From: Sphaerimonospora thailandensis
GTDB taxonomy: Bacteria > Actinomycetota > Actinomycetes > Streptosporangiales > Streptosporangiaceae
NCBI RefSeq assembly: GCF_016863115.1
Contig: NZ_BOOG01000018.1
Span: forward strand, 1-64,000
Reading direction: 5' to 3'
DNA: 64,000 nt
The first letter of the stretch is position 1, and every line of letters begins with the position of its first letter. Position numbers and translations under genes: made by a program. This document shows positions 34,933-43,443 of the stretch, one piece after another. The notes beneath the pieces are model-generated. The model was not told the DNA's origin. It ran no database searches and was given only the letters and a program-made list of their open reading frames with translations.

Positions 34933-36663
34933 TTGGGAATCGTGCTGGGGCTGGGCGGCCCGTACTACCACGACGCCTCCGCCTGCCTGGTCATCGACGG
35001 CCGCATCATTGCCTTCGCCGAGGAGGAGCGGTTCTCCCGCCGAAAGCACCACAAGGACTCCCGTTCCTGCGCGATGGCCGCGGCGTACTGCCTGGCGGAG
35101 GCCGGCATCACCCTGGCCGAGGTGGATGAGATCGCCATCGCGTTCAACCCTGCCTGGCCCGAGCCGAGCCAGACGTGCACGGACGCCGAATTGATCGCCG
35201 AACTTCTCGACTCCGCCCAGTTCGGCCACCACCGGCCCAGGCAGGTCACTGTGATCGAGCACCACCTCGCGCACGCCGCGTCCGCGTTCCACCCCTCCGG
35301 ATTCGACCAGGCGGCCGTGCTGGTGGTCGACGGCTCCGGCGACGGCGTCTCCGCCACCCTCGCCCACGGCACCGCCAGCGGCCTGAAGGTCCTGCGGCAG
35401 TGGCCGTTCTCCCAGAGCTTGGGGTGGTTCTACGAGACCGTCGCCGAACACCTCGGGCTCGGAGACTGGACCAGCTCCGGCAAACTCATGGGGCTGGCCG
35501 GCTACGGCAACCCCAACCGCTATGAGCTGGACTTCCTCACTCCCCAGCCCGGCGGCTACCACCTGGACCTGTCGCGCTGGGGCATCCGCCCCGACGAGCA
35601 GGACGACGACCAGTACACGGACCTGCGCTACTACCAGCGCCTCAAGCGCGCCTACGCCGCCGCCTACACCGACCTCGGCATCCCGCCCCACCGCCGCGTC
35701 CGCACCTACGCCCCTGTCACCGGCCGGTCCCTGCCCGAACCGGGCTTCCGGCCCGAGCATGCCGACCTCGCCGCGGCCGCGCAGCACCTGCTGGAGCAGT
35801 GCCTGATCGAACTGGCCCGCGAAGCCCTCACCGCCACCGGCGCCACACGGCTGTGCGTAGTCGGCGGCGTCGGACTGAACTGCTCCGCCAACGGCCGCCT
35901 CGCCGCCCTGCGCGGTGTCGAGGACATGTTCGTCCAGCCGGCCGCCGGGGACGCCGGGTGCGCCATCGGCGCGGCGCTCGAAGTCGCCCTGCGCCGCGGC
36001 GATCTGACACTACCCGGCCCCGCGATGACCACCGCCGCCCTCGGCCCTTCCTTCGACGCCACCGCCATCCGCCAGGTCCTGACCGACTACGGCCTGGCCT
36101 TCCGCGATCACGGCGATGACCTGCCCGCCGTCATCGCCGGACACCTGGCGTCCGGCCGCACCGTCGGCTGGTTCCAGGGCCGTATGGAAGCAGGCCCCCG
36201 CGCGCTCGGGGGACGCAGCATCCTCGCCGACGCCCACCACACACGCGTCCGCGACCACATCAACAACAATGTCAAACACCGGGAGCCATGGCGGCCGCTG
36301 GCCCCCGTCCTGCTGGAGGAGGCCGCACCCGAGCTTCTCGGCACCAGCACCCCACACCCATTCATGATCGTCGCCCGTCAGGCCACGCAGGCCGCGCGGA
36401 AGCTGATCCCGGCCGTCGTGCATGCCGACGGCACGCTGCGCCCGCAGACCGTCGCCCGCGACGACGCCGACCCGCACGCGCGGCTGCTCGCCTCGTTCGC
36501 CGAGCAGACCGGCCGTCCGCCCGCACTGCTGAACACCAGCTTCAACCACGAGGCCGAGCCGATCGTGTGCACGCCGCGTGACGCGGTCGCCACCTTCGCC
36601 GCGAGCCCCCTGGACATGCTCGCCATCGGGCCGTTCCTCCTCCACAAGGGCCGCCCGATCTGA
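34933..36663 (+). CDS. Sugar O-carbamoyltransferase (NodU/CmcH/TobZ family)
   Basis: 576-residue carbamoyltransferase that forms a carbamoyl-adenylate from carbamoyl phosphate and ATP and transfers the carbamoyl group to a hydroxyl, here probably on the sugar. The N-terminal Kae1-like domain has GLGGPYYHDASACLV, the metal-binding histidines in EHHLAHAAS (about residue 110), and VVDGSGDG; the C-terminal domain has GRMEAGPRALGGRS (about residue 415) and LLNTSFN. The start is TTG 34933 with AAGGAG eight bases upstream; the protein begins at the first strand with no room for an earlier start. Members of this family decorate bleomycin, tobramycin and cephamycin. Confidence 0.94.
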   Translation: MGIVLGLGGPYYHDASACLVIDGRIIAFAEEERFSRRKHHKDSRSCAMAAAYCLAEAGITLAEVDEIAIAFNPAWPEPSQTCTDAELIAELLDSAQFGHHRPRQVTVIEHHLAHAASAFHPSGFDQAAVLVVDGSGDGVSATLAHGTASGLKVLRQWPFSQSLGWFYETVAEHLGLGDWTSSGKLMGLAGYGNPNRYELDFLTPQPGGYHLDLSRWGIRPDEQDDDQYTDLRYYQRLKRAYAAAYTDLGIPPHRRVRTYAPVTGRSLPEPGFRPEHADLAAAAQHLLEQCLIELAREALTATGATRLCVVGGVGLNCSANGRLAALRGVEDMFVQPAAGDAGCAIGAALEVALRRGDLTLPGPAMTTAALGPSFDATAIRQVLTDYGLAFRDHGDDLPAVIAGHLASGRTVGWFQGRMEAGPRALGGRSILADAHHTRVRDHINNNVKHREPWRPLAPVLLEEAAPELLGTSTPHPFMIVARQATQAARKLIPAVVHADGTLRPQTVARDDADPHARLLASFAEQTGRPPALLNTSFNHEAEPIVCTPRDAVATFAASPLDMLAIGPFLLHKGRPI

Positions 36664-36749
36664 CTGTCCGGACCCTTCCGCTCACGGCCGGTAGGTTGAG
36701 CCCGGCCATTAGCCACTTATCCGCATCCAGCGAACAGGACCGATTCGCG

Positions 36750-38141
36750 ATGACCGCTACTGCTCCCGACCTGCCTGTCGCCGACCGGCTGCGCGCCCAG
36801 CATGGCGCGGCGCTCACCCTGGGCGAGGACTGCGACCTGCCCGACGACCTCGTGGTCGAGATCGACCCAGGCGCCCACCTGACGATCGGTGACCGGGTCT
36901 CCATCCGCCGTGGGTCCACCATCCAGGTCCACCGCGGCGCCACCGTCGCCATCGGCCACGACGTCGCCATCGGAGAGCACACCTTCATCTCCGCCATGGC
37001 CGGCATCCGCCTCGGCGACGGCGCGGCACTGTCGAACATGGTCGACTTGCACGACCACAACCACCGCGAGCGCTCCGCGGTGAACGTGCCGACCGGGCAG
37101 CTCGTGCCGTGGGCGTCCGGGTTTGAGGCCGCCCCGATCATCATCGAGCCCGGCGCGGTCCTGTCGAACAAGGTCACCGTCACCGGTGGGGTACGGATCG
37201 GAGCCAACTCTCTCGTTGGGGCGAACGCGGTCGTCTCCCGCAGCATCGCCCCCGACACCGTCGCCGCAGGCGTCCCCGCCACCGCACGCCGTCATTTCGC
37301 CGGCGCTCCCGTGCCCGCGCGCGAGGACCGGCGCACCCTGACCGTGGGCTTCTTCGGCACGAGCATCATGGAACACCTCGAAGCGTTCAACACGCAGATG
37401 ACCACCCAGGCGAACCTGCCCGAGGTCGGCTCCAAGGTCACCGTCGAAGGCTGGCACCAGCGCGGCTGGGTGCACCGGCTCGCGCTGTCGCTGCGCGCCG
37501 CCCGCCCGTACGTGACCTTCGACGTCCGCAACCACGGCGAAGGCGGCGCCACAAGCCGGGACGTCGCCACCCTCGTCGAAGCCGACCGGGCGACCGACGG
37601 CGTGGACTACGACCTGGTATTCCTCGGCTGCGGCATCAATGACGTCTGGCGACGGTTCCAGGGCCGTCTGTCCGAGGCGGTCGACATCGGCGAGTACACC
37701 CGGCACCTGAACACGATGCTGGAGCAGCTGACCGGCTGCTCCCGCCAGGTCGTCGTCATCAGCGAGACCCCGTTCGGCCCCATCGAGGCACCCGAGACCG
37801 TCGCGGAGATGAACGCCGAACTCGCCCGCTACAACGAGGCCGCCCGCCAGGCTGCCGCCACACACGGCACGCTGTTCCTGGACGTGTGGACCCCGTTCAC
37901 CGCCGCCGCCCGGCACCTGCCCGCCGACGACGAGAAGGACGGCGATGAGGCGGGCGGGGTGTGGAGCGACGGCGTCCACCTCACAGAACTCGGCGACACC
38001 GTGCTGCTCCAGCAGGTCGAACGGCTCCTGGCCGAGCACCGGATCGTCGACAAGCTCCTGGACTACCCGCTCCTAGAGCGCGATCTCGCCCTGCGGGCGT
38101 ACGGCCCGCTGTTCGCCCGGTTCCGACCCGCAAACGCCTGA
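36750..38141 (+). CDS. Hexapeptide acyltransferase-SGNH hydrolase fusion
   Basis: 463 residues in two domains. Residues about 35-190 form a left-handed beta-helix of hexapeptide repeats (VEIDPGAHLTIGDRVSIRRG, later VTVTGGVRIGANSLVGANAV) like O-acetyltransferases of the LbetaH type. From about residue 198 an SGNH/GDSL hydrolase follows: GFFGTSIMEH carries the block I serine, GCGIND the block III asparagine, and DGVHLTELG the aspartate and histidine. Such a fusion could transfer and remove, or exchange, acyl groups on the sugar or aglycone. ATG 36750 has a modest ribosome-binding sequence (CAGGA). It sits between the carbamoyltransferase and heptose genes. Confidence 0.88.
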   Translation: MTATAPDLPVADRLRAQHGAALTLGEDCDLPDDLVVEIDPGAHLTIGDRVSIRRGSTIQVHRGATVAIGHDVAIGEHTFISAMAGIRLGDGAALSNMVDLHDHNHRERSAVNVPTGQLVPWASGFEAAPIIIEPGAVLSNKVTVTGGVRIGANSLVGANAVVSRSIAPDTVAAGVPATARRHFAGAPVPAREDRRTLTVGFFGTSIMEHLEAFNTQMTTQANLPEVGSKVTVEGWHQRGWVHRLALSLRAARPYVTFDVRNHGEGGATSRDVATLVEADRATDGVDYDLVFLGCGINDVWRRFQGRLSEAVDIGEYTRHLNTMLEQLTGCSRQVVVISETPFGPIEAPETVAEMNAELARYNEAARQAAATHGTLFLDVWTPFTAAARHLPADDEKDGDEAGGVWSDGVHLTELGDTVLLQQVERLLAEHRIVDKLLDYPLLERDLALRAYGPLFARFRPANA

Positions 38142-38147
38142 GCGCCC

Positions 38148-38180
38148 GGGGTGCCGGCGGTGGCCGGCCACCGGCACCCC
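38148..38180 (+). repeat. GC-rich hairpin between operon genes
   Basis: GGGGTGCCGG (38148-38157) pairs perfectly with CCGGCACCCC (38171-38180); the inner bases contain a second palindrome, TGGCCGGCCA. No U-tract follows. It lies just after the acyltransferase gene and 40 bases before the heptose enzyme start. Confidence 0.7.
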
Positions 38181-38219
38181 AGCCACCACCCCGCCGACCC
38201 CACCCCCCAGGGAGTTATC

Positions 38220-40184
38220 GTGACCATGCCGGGCCGTGAACACATACACGCGCTTGCCGCTGCGCTACCCCGCCTCGACATCAGCCGTCTGCAGGCATGG
38301 GGCCAGACCCTCGCCGACCGTCTACGGGCGGGCGGACGGTTGCTGGTCGCGGGCAACGGCGGCTCAGCGGCCGAGGCCCAGCACCTGACCTCCGAGCTCG
38401 TGGGCCGCTTCCACGCCGAGCGGGCACCGCTGTCAGCCATCGCGCTGCACGCGGACTCCTCCTCGGTAACCGCCATCGCCAACGACTACGGAGCCACGGA
38501 GGTCTTCGCCCGGCAGGTCCGCGCCCATAGCCGGCCCGGCGACGTCCTGCTGCTGCTCTCGGCCTCCGGCCGTAGCCCCAACATGCTCACCGCCGCTCGC
38601 ACCGGCCGGGAACTCAACCTGGAGGTCTGGGCGCTGACCGGCCCGGCCCCGAACCCGCTCGCCAAGGCCTGCGGCCAGGCGGTGTGTGTAGACGCCGAGC
38701 AGGTCGCCACCGTCCAGGAATGCCACCTGGTCGCAGTGCACGTGCTGTGCGCGGCCGTCGACGCCCACCTCACCACCCCGCACGCCGGCGCCGAGGAGGG
38801 GCCGCACGGCGCCCGGCGGCTGGTGGTGGTCGGGGACGTGGTGCTCGACCGCGACATCACCGGCACCGCCGACCGGCTCTCGCCGGAGGCCCCGGTGCCG
38901 ATTGTCAGCGACGCACAGACCCTCGACCGGCCGGGCGGAGCCGGCCTGGCCGCCATAATGGCCGCGCGGGAGCCGAACTGGCTCATCTCTCTCGTGTGCG
39001 GCATCGGCCAAGACGCCCCCGGCGCCCGCGTGCGCGAACTGCTTCACCGAGCCGGCGTCGAGGTCATCGACATCGCTGCCAGCGGCACCACCCCGGTCAA
39101 GACCCGCGTCCGCACCATCGACCGCACGCTGCTCCGCTTCGACACCCCGCATGCCCCGCTGCGCCTCGGCCCGCTCCCCGACAAGGTCCACGCCCGGCTG
39201 GAGGAGGCCGCAGCCGTGGTGGTGTGCGACTACGGGCGCGGAATCACCACCCACGACACGCTGCGGCAGGCGTTGACGGATACGGCCCGCCGCCGCCCGC
39301 TGGTGTGGGATCCGCATCCGAGCGGGGCCGTGCCGGTACCCGGCACGGCCCTAGCCGTACCGAACACCGACGAAGCCCTGGCCCTGGCCGGCACCGCCGG
39401 GCCACGGGACCTCGGCGGTGACGCCGCACGCGCGGCACGGCTGCTGACCGCGTGGCCGGTCAAGCAGGTCGCCGTCACCCGCGGCCCCGATGGCGCGGTC
39501 CTGGTCGCCGACACTGACGGCCACCCGCTGGTCGTCCCCGCCCGGCCAACCGCCGGGGACACCTGCGGGGCCGGTGACCAGCTGGCGGTCACCGCGGCGG
39601 TGATGCTCGGCGCCGGACGGCTGCCGTCCCACGCCGTGGCCGCCGCCGTCGAGGCCGCGACCGCCTACGTCCACGCCGGTGGGCCCGCCGGTCTTTTCAC
39701 CCGGCGGCTTCCCGCGGGCAGCCCCAGCCCGCTACAGATGGCAGCGCGGGTACGGGCGCGCGGCGGGAAAGTCGTAGGCGCGGGCGGCTGCTTCGACCTG
39801 CTGCACGCCGGGCACCTCTCCCTCCTGGCCGCGGCCCGCCGCCTCGGGGATGTCCTGGTGGTGTGCATCAACAGCGACGACTCCGTCCGCCGGCTCAAGG
39901 GAGACGACCGGCCAGTCGTCAGCGAACGCGAACGCGCCGCACTGCTGGAAGCACTGGACTGCGTGGACGGCGTGCTCGTCTTCGGTGAGGACACCCCCGA
40001 GCAGGTGCTATCCGAACTCCGGCCGGATGTCTGGGTCAAGGGCGGCGACTACGCAGGCCAGCGGATCCCAGAGGCCGACCTGGTGGAGAGCTGGGGCGGC
40101 GAGGTCGTCGTCGTGCCGTACGTGAACGGTCACTCCACCACCTCTCGCATCAACCGGCTCACCCAGCAGGCAGGTGCACGATGA
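38220..40184 (+). CDS. Trifunctional heptose enzyme: GmhA isomerase, HldE kinase and nucleotidyltransferase
   Basis: 654-residue three-domain fusion. Residues about 1-190 are a SIS-fold sedoheptulose-7-phosphate isomerase (AGNGGSAAEAQHLTSELVGR, as in GmhA). About 198-500 is a PfkB-type kinase like the HldE N domain (LVVVGDVVLDRDITG, RLSPEAPVP, and the catalytic GAGD near residue 447). About 515-654 is the nucleotidyltransferase (GGCFDLLHAGHLSLL with the HxGH motif). Together these would make heptose 7-phosphate, the 1,7-bisphosphate and, after a phosphatase step, ADP-heptose. No GmhB phosphatase is encoded nearby. Start GTG 38220 follows AGGGAG; ATG 38226 is an alternative. Its stop overlaps the epimerase start. 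Confidence 0.92.
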   Translation: MTMPGREHIHALAAALPRLDISRLQAWGQTLADRLRAGGRLLVAGNGGSAAEAQHLTSELVGRFHAERAPLSAIALHADSSSVTAIANDYGATEVFARQVRAHSRPGDVLLLLSASGRSPNMLTAARTGRELNLEVWALTGPAPNPLAKACGQAVCVDAEQVATVQECHLVAVHVLCAAVDAHLTTPHAGAEEGPHGARRLVVVGDVVLDRDITGTADRLSPEAPVPIVSDAQTLDRPGGAGLAAIMAAREPNWLISLVCGIGQDAPGARVRELLHRAGVEVIDIAASGTTPVKTRVRTIDRTLLRFDTPHAPLRLGPLPDKVHARLEEAAAVVVCDYGRGITTHDTLRQALTDTARRRPLVWDPHPSGAVPVPGTALAVPNTDEALALAGTAGPRDLGGDAARAARLLTAWPVKQVAVTRGPDGAVLVADTDGHPLVVPARPTAGDTCGAGDQLAVTAAVMLGAGRLPSHAVAAAVEAATAYVHAGGPAGLFTRRLPAGSPSPLQMAARVRARGGKVVGAGGCFDLLHAGHLSLLAAARRLGDVLVVCINSDDSVRRLKGDDRPVVSERERAALLEALDCVDGVLVFGEDTPEQVLSELRPDVWVKGGDYAGQRIPEADLVESWGGEVVVVPYVNGHSTTSRINRLTQQAGAR

Positions 40185-41155
40185 GCCCGGGCGGCGACGT
40201 GCTGGTGACCGGCGGGGCAGGCTTCATCGGCCGGCACACGACCCTGGCCTTCCACCGCGCCGGATACCGGGTCACCGCCGTCGACCTGCGCCCGGCTCCC
40301 GAACACCTCGCCCATATGGGCCGCTGGCAGCGCGGTGACTTCACCGCCCCGGCCCTCCTCGCCGACATCGCCGCTGGCCGCTACGAGACCGTCGTCCACC
40401 AAGCCGGCATCAGCGACACCCGCGTCCCCGCCGGGTCCGAACTGACGGAAACCAACACCCTCGGCCCACTCCGACTGGCCGACGCCTGCCACACGGGCGG
40501 CGCTCGCCTTATCTACGCCTCCTCGCACTCCGTCTACGGCACCCTCCACCAGCGCACGCCGATCGCCGAGGACGCCGACACCAACCACACCCGCTGCTCT
40601 GGCCCACTCAATCCGTACGCGGCATCCAAGCTCGCCCTCGACTGTCAGATGCGCGCCCGCCACGGCACCGGCCTGCACTGGGTGGGGCTGCGCTACACCA
40701 ACGTCTTCGGCCCCGACGAGGCCGACAAGGGCCCGATGGCCTCGATCCTGTCCCAGTTGCTGCGCCAAGCTGCCCACACGGGCCACATCCGCGTCTTCGA
40801 TGATTCTCTGGCCGCCGCCCGCGACTACATCCCGGTCGAGATCGTCACGGCCACGATCGTCCAACTCGCCGAGCAGGTCGTACCTGCCGCGGTCTATAAC
40901 CTTGGTGCCGGCTTCGCCGTGTCCTTCGCAACCCTGACACAGTGGTGCGCCCGCCTGCACCGCGAGACGAGCGGCCGGCCCCTACTCGTTGAGCTCGTGC
41001 CCAACCCGCTTGCAGCCGCCTACCAATACTTCACCTGCGCGGACATGACCGCACTCGACAAGACCCTGCCCGACCGGCCGACCGTCCCACCCTTATCCGT
41101 CGAAACCCGCGCCGCAGAACTGTTCAAGATCTTCCATAGCCGCGTAACCGTATGA
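40181..41155 (+). CDS. HldD-like sugar-nucleotide epimerase
   Basis: 324-residue extended SDR. The NAD(P) motif is TGGAGFIG, the catalytic YxxxK is YAASK, and VFGPDEADKG and YQYFTCADMTALD resemble blocks of ADP-glyceromanno-heptose 6-epimerase HldD. In the HldD pathway it inverts C6 of ADP-heptose to give the L,D form, but related enzymes epimerise other positions (the bleomycin sugar pathway also uses such an epimerase), so the exact reaction is uncertain. The ATG overlaps the preceding stop (ATGA). Last gene of the operon. Confidence 0.9.
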   Translation: MSPGGDVLVTGGAGFIGRHTTLAFHRAGYRVTAVDLRPAPEHLAHMGRWQRGDFTAPALLADIAAGRYETVVHQAGISDTRVPAGSELTETNTLGPLRLADACHTGGARLIYASSHSVYGTLHQRTPIAEDADTNHTRCSGPLNPYAASKLALDCQMRARHGTGLHWVGLRYTNVFGPDEADKGPMASILSQLLRQAAHTGHIRVFDDSLAAARDYIPVEIVTATIVQLAEQVVPAAVYNLGAGFAVSFATLTQWCARLHRETSGRPLLVELVPNPLAAAYQYFTCADMTALDKTLPDRPTVPPLSVETRAAELFKIFHSRVTV

Positions 41156-41335
41156 CCCGGGCGGCAGCCGCATTGGTCGTCGAAACCGGCCCGCGGAACT
41201 GGATTGAATCCCGGCCTGGACCGGGGGTGGGGCCTGCGGTCTCCTGGCCGCATACTGGCCTGTGTCCGAACTACCTCGGTGGCTGTGTCAACCCGCAGTG
41301 GCCCCACTTGCTCCTCTGATTGGGACCCACCGTGA

Positions 41336-41554
41336 CGGGAGATCGTCGAACGTGACGCGGACAACGGGTTTGTCGCCCAGCCCAAGCGGTGGGTGGTGGA
41401 ACAGACCTACGACATCCTCGCCCTGCACCGCCGCTTGGTCCGCGACTACGAGCACCGACCTGCCAGCTCCGAATCGCGGGTGTACTGGGCGATGAGCGAC
41501 GTGATGGCCCGCCGGCTGACAGGTGCCTCCAGCCCATCCTGGCGCAGCGCATGA
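41336..41554 (+). pseudogene. IS5-type transposase 3' remnant
   Basis: Translating from 41339 gives a 71-residue tail that includes FVAQPKRWVVEQTYDILALH followed by RRLVRDYEHRPASSESRVYW, the conserved C-terminal part (with the DDE glutamate region) of IS5-family transposases; a stop at 41333-41335 and the absence of any upstream transposase sequence show that only the 3' end remains. A further fragment in the next 130 bases (PLLDKIDAREAALTCEAEQT) resembles helical N termini found in IS-associated proteins. This marks the right border of the biosynthetic operon. Confidence 0.75.
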
Positions 41555-41727
41555 TCGGCCACGATGCGAGCAGACCGCTGCTGGACAAGATCGACGCACG
41601 CGAGGCCGCCCTGACCTGCGAGGCCGAACAGACACGCGTCCGGATCGACGAGGTGATCGATCGATCAGCAGATCGGGATTCCCGCGTCACGCGGCCCTGG
41701 CACACTGCTGTTCCTGGCTGTGGACTG

Positions 41728-43056
41728 ATGGGATTCGACATGACCGACCAGAACACCACTGCCGGATGGCGTCAAGTCAACGTCGCCTGCGACGACTGGC
41801 GGTCCGCTGAACGATGGGCATCACCCAGCATGATGATCAAAGCCGAAGGCGCCGGCGCAATCACTGGTAACGCCGACCGGCTCCGCGACGACCTGGCCGA
41901 CTACATCAAGAGCTGGGGCATGTTCCGCACGCCGCAGGTCGAAGCCGCGTTCCGTACCGTCCCTCGGCACCTGTTCCTGCCGGGGGTGGCTCTCGACGTC
42001 GCCTACGGACGTAAACCGGTCGTGACCCGGCGCGCCGCCGACGGCACCTCTGTTTCCTCGGCCTCCAGCCCCAAGCTGGTCGCCGCCATGCTCGAACAGC
42101 TCGCCGTCGAGCCCGGCCAGCGGGTCCTGGAGATCGGCGCGGCCACCGGCATCAACGCCGCCCTCCTCGCCGAACTCGTCGGCCCCACCGGGGGTGTCGT
42201 CACCATCGAACTCGACGACGACCTCGCCGCGGGTGCCGCCGAAAGCCTCGAAGCGGCCGGCTATCCTCAGGTCGAGGTCGTCTGTGGCGACGGCGCACTC
42301 GGCGTCCCCAACCGCGCCCCCTACGACCGGATCATCGTCACCGCTGAAGCGTGGGACCTCGTCCCAGCTTGGTGGGACCAGCTAACCGTCGGCGGCCGAC
42401 TCGTCGTACCGCTACGCCTGCACGGCAGCGGACTGACCCGTGCCATCGCCTTCGACCTCCACCAACCCGACCACATGATCAGCACCTCGGCCGTCGTCTG
42501 CGGCTTCGTCCCGATGCGCGGCCTTGCCGAACATGCCGAACAACACGTCCGCCTGGCCGACGATGTCGTTCTCAAAGTCGATGTCGACGACCTGCCCGAC
42601 GACACCGCACTCGCCCGGACCCTCACCCATCCCGGTCAGGAACACTGGCCCGGTATCCACGTCCGGCACGACGAGCCCGCCGAGCACCTTGACCTGTGGC
42701 TCGTCACCACCGCCGCCCACCGGTTCGGGCGCCTCTCCGTCGGGCAACAGGCTCGCACGACGGGCCTGGCCAACCCGGCAATGCGCTGGGGCGGCGCGGC
42801 CCTCTACGATGGCGGGACCCTCACCTACATCGTCACCTGCGACATCGACGATGACACCCTCGAACTCGGGATCGTCGCGCACGGCCCTGACAGCGTGAAG
42901 CTGGCCGGCCACACCACCGATCTACTGCATCGATGGGACCGGGAACGCCCGAGCCGGCCTGTCATCACCGCATGCCGGACGGACACCAATCCCGGTGCCA
43001 ACACCGCCGAGACACGCATCGTCCGGCCACACACGGCGGTCACGGTCACGTGGTAA
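41728..43056 (+). CDS. PCMT-like methyltransferase of the FxLD type
   Basis: 442-residue SAM-dependent methyltransferase with a protein-L-isoaspartate methyltransferase core: AFRTVPRHLFLPGVALDVAY, SSASSPKLVAAMLEQL, and the SAM site VLEIGAATGINAALLAELVG. The C-terminal half (ending near RPVITACRTDTN and RPHTAVTV) matches the extension seen in methyltransferases of FxLD lanthipeptide systems as I know them. The first 20 residues (GWRQVNVACDDW) look like the start of the thiopeptide-type domain fused to some relatives. No precursor peptide or lanthionine synthetase lies nearby, so it is an orphan. ATG 41728 or 41740 could be the start; neither has a strong ribosome-binding sequence. Confidence 0.85.
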   Translation: MGFDMTDQNTTAGWRQVNVACDDWRSAERWASPSMMIKAEGAGAITGNADRLRDDLADYIKSWGMFRTPQVEAAFRTVPRHLFLPGVALDVAYGRKPVVTRRAADGTSVSSASSPKLVAAMLEQLAVEPGQRVLEIGAATGINAALLAELVGPTGGVVTIELDDDLAAGAAESLEAAGYPQVEVVCGDGALGVPNRAPYDRIIVTAEAWDLVPAWWDQLTVGGRLVVPLRLHGSGLTRAIAFDLHQPDHMISTSAVVCGFVPMRGLAEHAEQHVRLADDVVLKVDVDDLPDDTALARTLTHPGQEHWPGIHVRHDEPAEHLDLWLVTTAAHRFGRLSVGQQARTTGLANPAMRWGGAALYDGGTLTYIVTCDIDDDTLELGIVAHGPDSVKLAGHTTDLLHRWDRERPSRPVITACRTDTNPGANTAETRIVRPHTAVTVTW

Positions 43057-43121
43057 CACCTGTGAGCCATTCCTACCCCATGGAGACGCTCATCCTGAAT
43101 GTGTGCCTCGTTGTGTAGTTA

Positions 43122-43158
43122 GTGACGCTCGCCAGATTTGGTGGCTAGAATTTCTGAC
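43122..43158 (+). promoter_or_regulatory. Candidate promoter for leaderless antitoxin mRNA
   Basis: TGACGC at 43123-43128 and TAGAAT at 43146-43151, 17 bases apart, resemble -35 and -10 elements. The ATG of the antitoxin gene begins eight bases after the -10 element and no ribosome-binding sequence is visible, so the transcript may be leaderless. Confidence 0.5.
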
Positions 43159-43443
43159 ATGGACACCAGGCCGCGACGCACGTACTGTGTGCGCATAAGC
43201 GACAAAGGGCGCCTGACCGTGCCCGCCGACGTCCGGCAGGCCGCTGGAATCCCCGACGGGGCGGAGCTGGTCGTCACCGCGAGTGGAGACGGAGAGGTGA
43301 CGCTGACCACCAGGGATGCGGTGATCCGACGCATCCGTGATGCGGTGCCCCCCGCTCCAGCCGACGGCTGGCCGCTGGCCGAGTGGGACCGTGAGGACGC
43401 GGCCGATGACGAACAGGACGACGCGCGAGACGGCGCGGCATGA
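43159..43443 (+). CDS. AbrB/SpoVT-type antitoxin (VapB-like)
   Basis: 94 residues. The N-terminal swapped-hairpin domain has the family signature ISDKGRLTVPADVRQAAGIP followed by DGAELVVTASGDGEVTL. The C-terminal half, acidic (WDREDAADDEQDDARDGAA), is the probable toxin-binding tail. It overlaps a PIN-domain toxin gene by four bases (ATGA), the normal antitoxin-first arrangement, and by analogy it binds and represses its own promoter and neutralises the toxin. ATG 43159 is used; an in-frame GTG at 43138 lies upstream of the probable promoter. Confidence 0.9.
   Translation: MDTRPRRTYCVRISDKGRLTVPADVRQAAGIPDGAELVVTASGDGEVTLTTRDAVIRRIRDAVPPAPADGWPLAEWDREDAADDEQDDARDGAA

Noticed and set aside
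30008-41155. Assignment of the operon as a bleomycin-family cluster
   Set aside because: GT9, carbamoyltransferase, HldE and epimerase match that sugar pathway in type, but no NRPS, PKS, hydroxylase fusion or resistance gene is present, so only the sugar logic is shared.
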